Origin: Zobellia amurskyensis
Lineage (GTDB): Bacteria > Bacteroidota > Bacteroidia > Flavobacteriales > Flavobacteriaceae
Assembly: GCF_009725985.1 (NCBI RefSeq)
Contig: NZ_RCNR01000006.1
Span: forward strand, 1-64,000
Direction of reading: 5' to 3'
Length of the DNA: 64,000 nucleotides
Shown here: positions 8,815 to 17,591 of the stretch, piece after piece
Position numbering within the stretch: the stretch's first letter is position 1
How the letters are laid out: the number at the start of each line of letters is the position of its first letter
Program-made: the position numbers and the translations under genes
The notes under the pieces: generated by a model
What the model was told of the DNA's origin: nothing
The model's database searches: none
What the model saw: only the letters and a program-made list of their open reading frames with translations

Positions 8815-9717
8815 ATGAAAGACAAATTCTTTAGTTACATTCAAAACCTTCAAGATACAATCACCTCCAAATTAGAAGAAATAGACGGTAGTGCGGAATT
8901 TCGTGAGGATATTTGGAAAAGACCAGAAGGCGGTGGCGGGCGTACCCGGGTTATAGAAAATGGTGCCGTTTTTGAAAAAGGAGGCGTAAACATATCCGGT
9001 GTACATGGCGCCTTGCCAAAAAGCATGCAGACCTATTTTGGCGTAGAAGATGCCGATTTCTACGCCTGCGGATTAAGTTTGGTCCTTCACCCAAAAAACC
9101 CAATGGTACCCACCGTTCATGCAAATTGGCGCTATTTTGAGATGTATGATAAAGACGGGAATATTGTTGACCAGTGGTTTGGCGGCGGACAGGATTTAAC
9201 ACCCTACTACTTGTCTGATGAAGATGCCGTTCACTTTCACACCGTTTGCAAATCAGCCTGTGATGCCCATAACCCTGAATTCTATTCCACCTATAAAAAG
9301 AAGTGTGACGATTACTTTTGGAATGCCCACCGAAATGAGGCTAGAGGTATAGGTGGACTCTTCTTTGACTATTGCAAAGCAACCGATGAGATGCGTATGG
9401 ATAACTGGTACGATTTTGTAACTGAAGTAGGAAACAGCTTCTTGGAAAGTTATGTACCGATTGTTTTAAAACGAAAAGAATTAAAATATTCCAAAGAACA
9501 ACGCGATTGGCAAGAAGTCAGAAGAGGGCGCTATGTTGAGTTTAATCTAGTTCATGATAAGGGAACTTTATTCGGGTTGAAGACCAACGGTAGAATTGAA
9601 AGCATATTAATGAGCTTACCTCCACACGTACAGTGGCGATATGACCACCAGCCAGAAGAAGGGAGCGAAGAATACCGATTGGTAAAAATTTTAAAAAACC
9701 CTAAAAACTGGGTATAA
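8815..9717 (+). CDS. hemF: Oxygen-dependent coproporphyrinogen-III oxidase
   Basis: 300-aa aerobic enzyme that oxidatively decarboxylates two propionates of coproporphyrinogen III to vinyl groups. Family landmarks are plain: RPEGGGGRTRV, the VSGVHG-like NISGVHG stretch, VPTVHANWRYFE, WFGGGQDLTPYYL, GIGGLFFDY, RRGRYVEFNLVHDKGT and SLPPHVQWRYDH. Length matches the family. It is the fourth heme gene in the row, separated from the GNAT gene by 118 bp with no clear promoter. Presence of the O2-dependent form indicates aerobic heme synthesis. Confidence 0.97.
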   Translation: MKDKFFSYIQNLQDTITSKLEEIDGSAEFREDIWKRPEGGGGRTRVIENGAVFEKGGVNISGVHGALPKSMQTYFGVEDADFYACGLSLVLHPKNPMVPTVHANWRYFEMYDKDGNIVDQWFGGGQDLTPYYLSDEDAVHFHTVCKSACDAHNPEFYSTYKKKCDDYFWNAHRNEARGIGGLFFDYCKATDEMRMDNWYDFVTEVGNSFLESYVPIVLKRKELKYSKEQRDWQEVRRGRYVEFNLVHDKGTLFGLKTNGRIESILMSLPPHVQWRYDHQPEEGSEEYRLVKILKNPKNWV

Positions 9718-9735
9718 AACTTTAGCAGTCAATTC

Positions 9736-9906
9736 ATGTCTAAAAAAGGAAAAGCAAAAAATACGGTCAACAAGGCCAAGCACACCAAGCTTTTAAATAA
9801 AAAGAAGGCTAAATTAAAATCAGAGAAAGAAACGCGCAAATTGCGTTTGAAAGAAATTATTAAACAAGGCAAAAAAAAACCTGACCTGCCCCGTGAGAAC
9901 GATTAG
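9736..9906 (+). CDS. Small highly basic protein (56 aa) after hemF
   Basis: An ATG at 9736, 18 bp after hemF, opens a 56-codon frame ending at TAG 9904-9906. The product is extremely rich in Lys (starting MSKKGKAKNT) with Glu/Arg in the middle and ends LPREND; no hydrophobic segment is present, and it probably forms a charged helix. It overlaps the next gene by 14 bp, a coupling typical of operon neighbours, which supports it being real. Composition suggests a nucleic-acid- or ribosome-associated protein, but I do not recognise a family. Low-complexity A-rich sequence could mimic such a frame. Confidence 0.55.
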   Translation: MSKKGKAKNTVNKAKHTKLLNKKKAKLKSEKETRKLRLKEIIKQGKKKPDLPREND

Positions 9907-10549
9907 AATCTCTTTTATCAAAAACCTTAAAAATCACTTTATCTGTAAGATATTTTGGGTGCTTATAATTCTGGCTTTAGGTACTTCATGTGATACCAAG
10001 CGAACAAAGAGTGATATAGAGATTGTTTTCACTCAAGATACATTAGATGTTGGCTATACCTACTGGTGGGAAGAATCGGGCCCGTTTATTGGGTATTGCG
10101 GCAAAGAATATGCCCTAGTTTTTTCGGGTACGGTAATAAACTTAGAAAAAGAGAATCATGATGCGGCTCCCCTCTATATTTCCCAAAAAGGAACCATAGC
10201 GATGGACGAGGTTTACAAAATAAAGGACATGGGTAACAACAGCTATGCCAATCAAAAATTCTTTACAACGGATTGTTTTAATAATACCGATGTCACCGTA
10301 GGCGATAAGGTTCTTGTTTTCTGTTATGATTATGAAGGCGAACTCATTATTCCTGGAAACAACTCTATTTTGAACATTAAGGGGTTGGACCACCCGCTCG
10401 TAGGCGCTACCAAAAGATTCATAGATGCCGATGAAAATCCGATTGAAATTAAAAAAGATTCCACATTATGGTCTGCTTACGGTTACCGTAAGCAACTGAA
10501 CCAAATGATACGTTGCAGAGAAAATACCGAACGTATTATTTCCAGGTAA
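9893..10549 (+). CDS. Hypothetical lipoprotein
   Basis: 218-aa protein of unknown function beginning at GTG 9893 inside the end of the small basic gene. After a positively charged N-terminus there is one hydrophobic stretch (IFWVLIILALGTSC) ending in a lipobox-like LGTSC, so lipidation at Cys33 is likely. The mature part has several tryptophans and paired cysteines but no motif I recognise. It is the last gene of the heme strand run before the helicase and overlaps that convergent gene by 14 bp. Confidence 0.65.
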   Translation: MRTIRISFIKNLKNHFICKIFWVLIILALGTSCDTKRTKSDIEIVFTQDTLDVGYTYWWEESGPFIGYCGKEYALVFSGTVINLEKENHDAAPLYISQKGTIAMDEVYKIKDMGNNSYANQKFFTTDCFNNTDVTVGDKVLVFCYDYEGELIIPGNNSILNIKGLDHPLVGATKRFIDADENPIEIKKDSTLWSAYGYRKQLNQMIRCRENTERIISR

Positions 10550-13178
10550 TCGCTTTCTCCGAAACTTCTTTAAATTGATAAACTATATGGGCAAGGCGTG
10601 CTTTAAGCAGTTCTTTTCTACCCATCTGTGTTCGTGTATATAGTAGTTTAGAACCATCTACATGTTTCTTCCAAAAGCTATGGAACCTTTCCGCATCCGC
10701 TTTTCGTCTTCCTAAATCTTGGGGTACTACATAGTAATTACGTATACCCCATTTTCGCTTTAGCCAATTGCTATTGACCAATAAATACCTTGGGTTTTCA
10801 ACAGGAGCCAATATCTCATGCAGTAGATTTACGAAAAGTGTACTTTCATAATTGCTTGCTCCTTTTAAGTAGCAAACAAATGCGCCATTAGCATTTTGTT
10901 CCGCCACAACAGAAATGGCACAAGAGCCTGAATGAATCTGCTTTGTCCGAACTAAATAATCCAATAAAGCATTACTTATTTTTATAGTCTTTTTGAAAGA
11001 ATTTCCAAACAAGAAATATAGCTTTAAGGCTTTGTATGTTTTAGGAGCAAACCCAATAACTATTCCTGCCAACAGAAAATACAAAAACTGAAAAATACCT
11101 TTATTTAATAATGTTCCTATGTTCTTCATAAGAAACTCGGGAAGAAATAAGCCTAAACCCGCCACTACTTCAATAACTAAGTATTGTGCGGCATCTACAG
11201 AACGCATTCTTTTTACTTTTCTAAAGGGAGTTCTATCTGTATAAGGAACTTTAACTTCACGCACTAACACACTGCCCTTATGAATAGCCTCATGCCACCG
11301 CTCTCCAAGATTTTGCCTATCAGAAGCAGATTGTACCATGGTTGCGTTCAGTTCTTCAAGATGGCTATCCTCATCAAAATGTGCTGGAAGTTGTAGCCTG
11401 TCCAATCCATTTTCAATATAAGGTTCTCCATCAATCGATACTCCCGAAAAAGCGGTGAACCTGCGTTTGAGTTTTTCTAAATCCTTTCCACCATCACTTA
11501 TAGTCGGGTCCAAACAGGCCAAGTGCCAAATATTTCCAGTTTTGTTGGATTCGTTAGCATCTGTTCTAATGGCCCTGCCTCGCATTTGATTGGAAGAAAC
11601 AAAAGAGCCCACGTAAGAAGCCAATACTAAAGTATTAATAGCCGGGGCATCCCAACCTTCACCCAAAAGAGATTTAGTACCGATTAGTATTTTTATTTTT
11701 CCTTTCTGAAAAAGCTCTGTTACCGCGGCAACTATGTTATTTTTAGCGTTCCCAAAAGCCGAAATCGTAATAAAATCAGTATCCGCAACCATGGGTTGTT
11801 TGCCAAACGCCCCTTCTCCCAAGACCTTTTCAAAATCTTCAACAACTGTTTTATGCAGGACTACCAAAGAACCCGTTAATATGGCCAAATGTTGCTTGTG
11901 TCCGGATTTGATCCGTAGGTATTGAAAAATAGAGACCACCCCAAGTTTATTTAGTACCCCCGTGGCTTCACCTGTGTAATCAAAGAATTCCTTTCGGATA
12001 AAATCCGTGAGGACAACAGCCTTTAACTGCTCTCCCAAAACTTTATATTCCTCCTGAAGAATGTTGTGAATACTCCGTAATTTACTGGGGCTGCTGGCCA
12101 AAGAGCGGTAGAGTTGCTCGTCTCCCACAAAATTCACCCTTTTCTTCTCGTACACTCCAATTCTTCCCAGCTGTTTTTCAATAGCTTTCAATTGTGGCTC
12201 ATAAGCTCCTAAAGCTTCCCGTTGGGCCACCAACAATTCCTGCAGGAGGATTTCAATCCACTCATATGTTAACTCTGGAAAATCTACTACTTTGTTTTCA
12301 AAACCAAGAAATAGCAGCTTCTCTTTATCTATATCAACTCCAGCAGAATTCAAGAATATCAACATTGCGGACAGGAACGATGGTTTCCCGTAAATTTCCT
12401 CAAGCGTGTCTTCTGTATTTTTATAAAATGGATGTTCTAAAAGGAGGTTTTGAAACTTTGTATCCACCTTCAAATCATTCATAAACTGAATAATATTCTC
12501 TCGGTATTCTACAATGTATCGTATTTGTGCTTCGGATGGCTTGGAGAAATACACAAAATCTTGGTGTGGGCAAAGGTCTCCGTTCTTGACAAGGTCGGGT
12601 ACCGCAATTTCATCGTCTATCGGCCCACAGAGTTCAAAATATTTGTTTAGCTCCGCACCAGAACTATCGTAAGGTGGTGTTGCAGTTAACGCTATAACCG
12701 TTAGACCCTCAATTTCCTTTAAAGCCATCAAACATTTATACCATTCGTTTTTTAAATGATGCGCCTCATCCAGTACTAGGGTTTCAATACCATTTTCTCT
12801 AATGAACTCCAAAAGAGAATGGTTCTCTGCCTTAGTCAAACGCTTATTTAATGCATGCAAGGACTGGTATGTAGAGAAGGTAAGAAGCTTGGGCTCCTTT
12901 ATATTCGTAGAAAAATTGGTGAATGTAACATCGTTCAAAAAGAATGATACCAATCGGTCTTTCCACTGGTTCCTAATGGTCAAAGTGGGTGCCAAAACTA
13001 AGGTCCGCTTATTAACTCTTCTCAGAACTTCTAGTCCTAAAATCGTCTTTCCTGAACCCGGTGGAGCTACCATATGCAAGTGATGGTCCTGTATGTGTTC
13101 CGTAAAATGGTCTAAAAAATTCTGCTGATAGCTGCGCCACTCAAACTTAAATTTCAGACTATGGATCAGTTCAATCAA
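10536..13178 (-). CDS. DEAH-type SF2 helicase with two C-terminal membrane segments
   Basis: 880-aa protein. Helicase motifs: I APPGSGKT (residues 38-45), II DEAH (137-140), III TATPP (165-169), V-like IGTKSLLGEGWDAP (499-512) and VI QMRGRAIRTD (531-540). The middle has a ~200-residue insertion between the two RecA lobes. After the helicase core come two hydrophobic stretches, about 666-684 and 694-711, that look like a membrane hairpin, then a ~150-residue C-terminal domain I cannot name. Helicase motifs resemble the UvrB/RecQ-like or restriction-type (ERCC3-like) group. Membrane anchoring is unusual and might point to a defence or DNA-uptake role, but there are no partner genes. It sits in opposite orientation between heme genes; its start overlaps nothing once hemB is started at 13248. 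Confidence 0.85.
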   Translation of the reverse strand: MIELIHSLKFKFEWRSYQQNFLDHFTEHIQDHHLHMVAPPGSGKTILGLEVLRRVNKRTLVLAPTLTIRNQWKDRLVSFFLNDVTFTNFSTNIKEPKLLTFSTYQSLHALNKRLTKAENHSLLEFIRENGIETLVLDEAHHLKNEWYKCLMALKEIEGLTVIALTATPPYDSSGAELNKYFELCGPIDDEIAVPDLVKNGDLCPHQDFVYFSKPSEAQIRYIVEYRENIIQFMNDLKVDTKFQNLLLEHPFYKNTEDTLEEIYGKPSFLSAMLIFLNSAGVDIDKEKLLFLGFENKVVDFPELTYEWIEILLQELLVAQREALGAYEPQLKAIEKQLGRIGVYEKKRVNFVGDEQLYRSLASSPSKLRSIHNILQEEYKVLGEQLKAVVLTDFIRKEFFDYTGEATGVLNKLGVVSIFQYLRIKSGHKQHLAILTGSLVVLHKTVVEDFEKVLGEGAFGKQPMVADTDFITISAFGNAKNNIVAAVTELFQKGKIKILIGTKSLLGEGWDAPAINTLVLASYVGSFVSSNQMRGRAIRTDANESNKTGNIWHLACLDPTISDGGKDLEKLKRRFTAFSGVSIDGEPYIENGLDRLQLPAHFDEDSHLEELNATMVQSASDRQNLGERWHEAIHKGSVLVREVKVPYTDRTPFRKVKRMRSVDAAQYLVIEVVAGLGLFLPEFLMKNIGTLLNKGIFQFLYFLLAGIVIGFAPKTYKALKLYFLFGNSFKKTIKISNALLDYLVRTKQIHSGSCAISVVAEQNANGAFVCYLKGASNYESTLFVNLLHEILAPVENPRYLLVNSNWLKRKWGIRNYYVVPQDLGRRKADAERFHSFWKKHVDGSKLLYTRTQMGRKELLKARLAHIVYQFKEVSEKAITWK

Positions 13179-13247
13179 GAGTTGGTTTGTTTTCGGGTTT
13201 TTAGGAGGATAATAAGTAACTTTGGCTATTCAAAAATAGGTAAAAGC

Positions 13248-14237
13248 ATGTATCCACTTAGAAGAAACCGCAGGTTAAGAACAAACGACTCCATTAGACA
13301 TTTAGTACGTGAAACCATTTTATCGCCAAAGGATTTTTTGGTGCCTCTTTTTGTAACGGAAGGCAAGGGCATAAAAGAAGAGATTGCCTCTATGCCGGAT
13401 TACTATAGATTGAGTCTTGACCTTCTTTCTGCCGAAGTTAAAGAGCTTTGGAATATGGGCCTACATGCCGTTCTTCTATTTGTAAAAGTACCGGATAATT
13501 TAAAGGACAATAAAGGCACCGAAGCCTTGAACGAAAACGGACTGATGCAAAAAGCCATTAAAACTGTTAAAGATGCCTGCCCGGGAATGTTGGTTATGAC
13601 CGATGTGGCCATGGACCCTTATTCCTCATTTGGACATGATGGTATTGTGGAAAACGGACAGATTCTTAATGACGAAACTGCGGAGTTTCTTGCCGAAATG
13701 AGCGTATCCCATGCTTTGGCAGGAGCCGATTTTGTTGCACCAAGTGATATGATGGACGGCCGTATTCTTTCCATTCGCGAAGCGCTAGAAGATGAGGGCC
13801 TTGTAAATACAGGAATCATGAGCTATAGTGCCAAATACGCCAGTGCCTTTTACGGTCCTTTTAGAGATGCTTTGGATTCTGCACCAGTGGATGTCAAAAA
13901 CGTACCAAAAGATAAAAAGACCTATCAAATGGATTATGCCAACCGTTTTGAAGCTTTAAAGGAAACCGAGATGGATATTGATGAAGGTGCGGATATTGTT
14001 ATGGTAAAACCAGGTCTTTGTTATCTTGATATTGTACGTGAAATTCGTAATGAAGTTGATGTTCCCGTTGCGGTTTACCAAGTTTCTGGCGAATATGCCA
14101 TGGTTAAAGCTGCCGCCGAAAAAGGTTGGTTGGACCATGATGCCGTGGTTATGGAACAACTGACGGCTATAAAACGTGCCGGGGCCAACATTATCGCCAG
14201 TTATTTTGCCAAGGACGCGGTAAGGTTGTTGGGCTAG
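13248..14237 (+). CDS. hemB: Delta-aminolevulinic acid dehydratase (porphobilinogen synthase)
   Basis: 329-aa enzyme condensing two 5-aminolevulinates into porphobilinogen. The Schiff-base lysines are Lys196 (YSAKYASAFYGPFRDA) and Lys254 (VMVKPG). In the metal loop TDVAMDPYSSFGHDG the three zinc cysteines of E. coli-type enzymes are replaced by Ala, Asp and Asp, the pattern of Mg-type enzymes such as that of Pseudomonas aeruginosa. I start at ATG 13248 (MYPLRRNRR, the family N-terminus) rather than 13161, which would add 29 non-family residues and overlap the divergent helicase. It lies apart from the other heme genes, beyond the helicase. Confidence 0.96.
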   Translation: MYPLRRNRRLRTNDSIRHLVRETILSPKDFLVPLFVTEGKGIKEEIASMPDYYRLSLDLLSAEVKELWNMGLHAVLLFVKVPDNLKDNKGTEALNENGLMQKAIKTVKDACPGMLVMTDVAMDPYSSFGHDGIVENGQILNDETAEFLAEMSVSHALAGADFVAPSDMMDGRILSIREALEDEGLVNTGIMSYSAKYASAFYGPFRDALDSAPVDVKNVPKDKKTYQMDYANRFEALKETEMDIDEGADIVMVKPGLCYLDIVREIRNEVDVPVAVYQVSGEYAMVKAAAEKGWLDHDAVVMEQLTAIKRAGANIIASYFAKDAVRLLG

Positions 14238-14257
14238 TTTATATTTAAAAAGCAGAT

Positions 14258-15589
14258 TTGAAAATTGTATCGTTTGTATTCCTTTTTGTATCCCTCCAGC
14301 TATTACAAGCCCAGGAAGGCACTGGAACGCCTTTAAATTTAGGGGTTAAGGATGCCTTAATTTATGGCAACCCTTTTGAAGTAGGTTTAGATTCTACTTA
14401 CATCAACACGAATGTCAAAAAAATAATAACTAACGGTATAAAAAATAACGCTTTTCCCGGTGCGCAAGTACTTGTTGCTAAAAACAGGAAAATAATCTTT
14501 CACAAAGCGTATGGCTATCATACTTACGACAGTATTCAACCCGTAGCTTTAGATGATATTTATGATTTGGCCTCGGTAACTAAAATTACTGCTGCCCTCC
14601 CTGCCCTCATGAAATTGGTGGATGAAGGAAAACTTGATGTGGACGCTCCGTTCAGCAACTACTGGAAACGCTGGAAAAATGAAAAGGATAAAGAGAATAT
14701 TACGCTTCGGGAAATTCTGGCACATCAAGCCGGGTTGGAACCTTACATTGTTTTTCTAAATGAGGTTTTTAAAAAGAACAAAAAACTTAAACGGCGTTTT
14801 ATTCATAGTTCCCCAAACCGCAGATTTCAAAATCAGGCATATGACGGCTTGTTCGTTAAAAACAAGTTCAACAAAAAGATGTACCGTCTTATTGACCGTT
14901 CAGAGGTATCCGCTGAAAAAAAATATAAATATTCCGGACTTGCATTTCTCATCTTTCCCCAGTTAATAGAGCAACTTACCGGTGAATCCTATGACTATTA
15001 TTTAGAGAAGAATTTTTACTTACCATTGAATACCCCCACCATGGGTTTCAAACCTAAAACAAAAGGCTTTCCTAACCCTATCGTCCCTACCGAGATTGAC
15101 ACCCTTTTTAGACATACGCTAACCCAAGGTTGGGTTCATGATGAAAACGCTGCACTTTTAGGTGGAATATCTGGCAATGCCGGACTTTTTGCTACCGCAA
15201 CAGATTTAGCAAAATTGATGCAGATGTACATGCAATATGGAGTGTACGATGGTAAACGTTACTTATCCGAAGCCACTGTAAAGGAATTTACACGTGTGCA
15301 GTTTCCTGAAAATGATAATCGCAGAGGTCTAGGCTTTGATAAGCCTTCATTAAACAACTCGGAACTGTCCCTGTCCAAAGCGTATCCTGCCCCAGAAGTA
15401 GGTACCAGTAGTTTTGGTCACAGCGGTTTTACAGGAACATTCGTCTGGGCAGACCCAGAAAATCAAATGGTATATATTTTTCTTTCAAATAGGGTAAATC
15501 CTACCCGAGATAACAGAAACCTTTATAACCTAAATATTAGACCTGCAGTACAACAGATATTTTATAAAGCCACATTACCAAGTAAATAA
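14258..15589 (+). CDS. Serine beta-lactamase-like hydrolase (class C / esterase family), secreted
   Basis: 443-aa protein from a TTG start at 14258, 20 bp after hemB. The N-terminus is a signal peptide ending near LQAQ. The beta-lactamase-family SxxK motif is SVTK with nucleophile Ser106, a Y-S-G stands in the YxN position, and FGHSGFTG provides the HxG/KTG-like third motif. These families include class C beta-lactamases, D-amino peptidases and esterases, so resistance function cannot be assumed. It may be co-transcribed with hemB. Confidence 0.85.
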   Translation: MKIVSFVFLFVSLQLLQAQEGTGTPLNLGVKDALIYGNPFEVGLDSTYINTNVKKIITNGIKNNAFPGAQVLVAKNRKIIFHKAYGYHTYDSIQPVALDDIYDLASVTKITAALPALMKLVDEGKLDVDAPFSNYWKRWKNEKDKENITLREILAHQAGLEPYIVFLNEVFKKNKKLKRRFIHSSPNRRFQNQAYDGLFVKNKFNKKMYRLIDRSEVSAEKKYKYSGLAFLIFPQLIEQLTGESYDYYLEKNFYLPLNTPTMGFKPKTKGFPNPIVPTEIDTLFRHTLTQGWVHDENAALLGGISGNAGLFATATDLAKLMQMYMQYGVYDGKRYLSEATVKEFTRVQFPENDNRRGLGFDKPSLNNSELSLSKAYPAPEVGTSSFGHSGFTGTFVWADPENQMVYIFLSNRVNPTRDNRNLYNLNIRPAVQQIFYKATLPSK

Positions 15590-15640
15590 GATCAGAAGAT
15601 TATACTTTAATTGGTATCTTCGTTTTACTAAAACTCATTC

Positions 15641-16747
15641 ATGGGCTTATTAATTTTTTATGCTTTAATATCTATTTTCATATCATTTCTTTGTTCAATC
15701 TTAGAAGCGGTATTGTTAAGTATTAATCCAACTTTCGTTAATCTTAAGAAGAAAGAAGGAAAAACCTATGCGGTTACCCTAGAGGAACTGAAGAACGATG
15801 TGGATAAACCGCTCATCGCTATTCTAACACTCAATACCATTGCACACACGGTAGGTGCCATTTTGGTAGGTGTGCAGGCTAAGGTTGCCTATACCGAAAT
15901 GTACGGTTCATCTACGCGAAGTGTATTTGGGGTTACTTTTACCGAGGATTTAATGGTAGGCGTAGTATCTACCATAATGACCATTCTTATCTTAGTGGCC
16001 TCAGAAATTATTCCTAAAACCATTGGTGCCACGTACTGGAGACAGTTGGCCAACTTTACGGCAAAAGCCTTAAAGATTATGGTAATTGCCTTAAAATACA
16101 CAGGCCTCTTATGGATTCTACAGCTTTTCACTAAGCTTGTAGGCGGCAAAGGGCATCATGGCAGTGTGCTAAGTCGTGAAGATTTTACGGCCATGACCGA
16201 TATGGCTCGGGAAGAAGGGGTTTTTGAGAAATCTGAATCGACCATAATAAAAAACCTATTACGTTTTGATCAAGTATTGGTCAAAGATGTAATGACGCCT
16301 AGGGCCGTAATGAAAATTGCTTCGGAAAGTAAAACTATCGCCGAATTTTTTGCGGATAACCCTAAAATGCGTTTTTCACGTATTCCTGTATATGGCGAAA
16401 AAATGGACCATATAGACGGTTTTGTGTTGAAGGATACGATTTTGGAAGAAATGGTAAACGAAAACGGAAACACTCCTCTTTCAGAAATAAAACGTGAAAT
16501 TCTTATCACCGAACGGAATACACCTATTCCTCGTCTCTTTGATACATTTATCGCCAAGCGGGAGCACATTGCCCTTGTTGTGGACGAATATGGCTCAGTA
16601 AGTGGTATTGTAACTATGGAAGATGTTATAGAAACACTTCTAGGACTAGAGATAATGGACGAGAGCGACAATGTTGCCGACTTGCAGGAACTAGCTCGAA
16701 AAAATTGGAATACGCGTGCAAAACGCTCTGGAATACTTGATAAATAG
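15641..16747 (+). CDS. DUF21/CBS-domain membrane protein (CNNM/CorC-like)
   Basis: 368-aa protein. Residues 1 to ~175 form the DUF21 transmembrane domain with several hydrophobic helices and the conserved VASEIIPKTIGA; residues ~200-330 hold a CBS pair including VMTPRAVM and VVDEYGSVSGIVTMEDVIE. The C-terminal CorC/HlyC domain found in many relatives is absent. Family members are linked to magnesium/cobalt efflux or resistance; which ion here is not visible. Starts 51 bp after the beta-lactamase-like gene, same strand. Confidence 0.88.
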   Translation: MGLLIFYALISIFISFLCSILEAVLLSINPTFVNLKKKEGKTYAVTLEELKNDVDKPLIAILTLNTIAHTVGAILVGVQAKVAYTEMYGSSTRSVFGVTFTEDLMVGVVSTIMTILILVASEIIPKTIGATYWRQLANFTAKALKIMVIALKYTGLLWILQLFTKLVGGKGHHGSVLSREDFTAMTDMAREEGVFEKSESTIIKNLLRFDQVLVKDVMTPRAVMKIASESKTIAEFFADNPKMRFSRIPVYGEKMDHIDGFVLKDTILEEMVNENGNTPLSEIKREILITERNTPIPRLFDTFIAKREHIALVVDEYGSVSGIVTMEDVIETLLGLEIMDESDNVADLQELARKNWNTRAKRSGILDK

Positions 16748-16793
16748 TTTCAACGCAATCGTTCATTACTGAACGAGTATAAAACAATTTATA

Positions 16794-17270
16794 ATGGAAA
16801 CTGCTTTTATTAACACCCCTCTTGGTGTAACCAAACTTGAAGGCGATAGTGATGGCTTGGCTTCTATTAAAGTATTGGATGCAGATGAAACCATTTCTAG
16901 CCATATTCCAGATAGCCTCAAAATTGCCGCAGAACAGTTGCAACAATATTTTGAAGGTAACCGTGATAATTTTGATATCGCCTTAAATCCGCAAGGCACT
17001 GATTTTCAAAAACGCGTTTGGGAAGCTTTGCTAAAAATACCCTTTGGAAAAACGGTTTCTTACCTAGATCTTTCCAAAACATTGGGCGACCCAAAAGCTA
17101 TTCGTGCGGTGGCAGCTGCAAACGGCAAAAATCCACTTTGGATTATAATTCCGTGTCACCGTGTCATAGGAAGTGATGGTTCTTTAACGGGCTATGCCGG
17201 TGGGCTACATCGTAAGAAGTGGTTGTTGGAACATGAGTCTCCCTTTAAACAACAAAGCCTGTTCGAATAG
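16794..17270 (+). CDS. ogt: Methylated-DNA--protein-cysteine S-methyltransferase
   Basis: 158-aa DNA-repair protein that transfers O6-alkyl groups from guanine to its own cysteine in a suicide reaction. The active site IIIPCHRVIG contains Cys121; the upstream arginine-finger helix region (AIRAVAAANGKNP) and FQKRVWEALLKIPFGKTVSY are typical. Only the core domain is present, without an Ada regulatory domain. Start at ATG 16794, 46 bp after the previous gene. Confidence 0.95.
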   Translation: METAFINTPLGVTKLEGDSDGLASIKVLDADETISSHIPDSLKIAAEQLQQYFEGNRDNFDIALNPQGTDFQKRVWEALLKIPFGKTVSYLDLSKTLGDPKAIRAVAAANGKNPLWIIIPCHRVIGSDGSLTGYAGGLHRKKWLLEHESPFKQQSLFE

Positions 17271-17591
17271 CACAAATTCTTGAGCATCAACTGCGAAATT
17301 TGCTACCGTTTCAACTATGACTTAAGCATTCCTAACAAACTGATTAGTCGGTTCAAAAACTCGCACCCTCTTATTACAATCAACAGCAGTGTATTTCATC
17401 GATAAATGATTCTTCTTACTGGAGTGTTCAAAACATTTGAGCCTATCCAAGAAATGTATCAACCGACCGGGCGGTTTGTTCCAACTTTTATTACCCTATA
17501 AGATTACTATCTTACAATATCCCTAAATTCAGGGAGTTATTCTAAGACAATCCGCTGTAATTTTGTGGTTAACTATAGTAAAAACTAAAAT
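17271..17591. other. Gene-free region between ogt and the DUF4153 gene
   Basis: 321 bp with no coding frame I would defend. It contains a near-palindrome of the type ATTTCATCGATAAAT at 17393-17407, a motif found in several other gaps of this window, and a TAnnTTTG promoter box at 17558-17565 serving the next gene. Confidence 0.6.
17558..17565 (+). promoter_or_regulatory. Putative -7 box for the DUF4153 gene
   Basis: TAATTTTG fits TAnnTTTG and lies 26 bp before the ATG at 17592. The sequence at the -33 distance (TTA) is a weak match only. Confidence 0.5.

Noticed and set aside
13161-13247. Upstream start for hemB at 13161
   Set aside because: It overlaps the divergent helicase start and adds 29 residues not found in HemB; the family N-terminus begins at MYPLRRNRR (13248).
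17250-17275. GTTCGAA sequence resembling a tRNA T-loop
   Set aside because: It is inside the ogt coding end and no cloverleaf can be formed around it.
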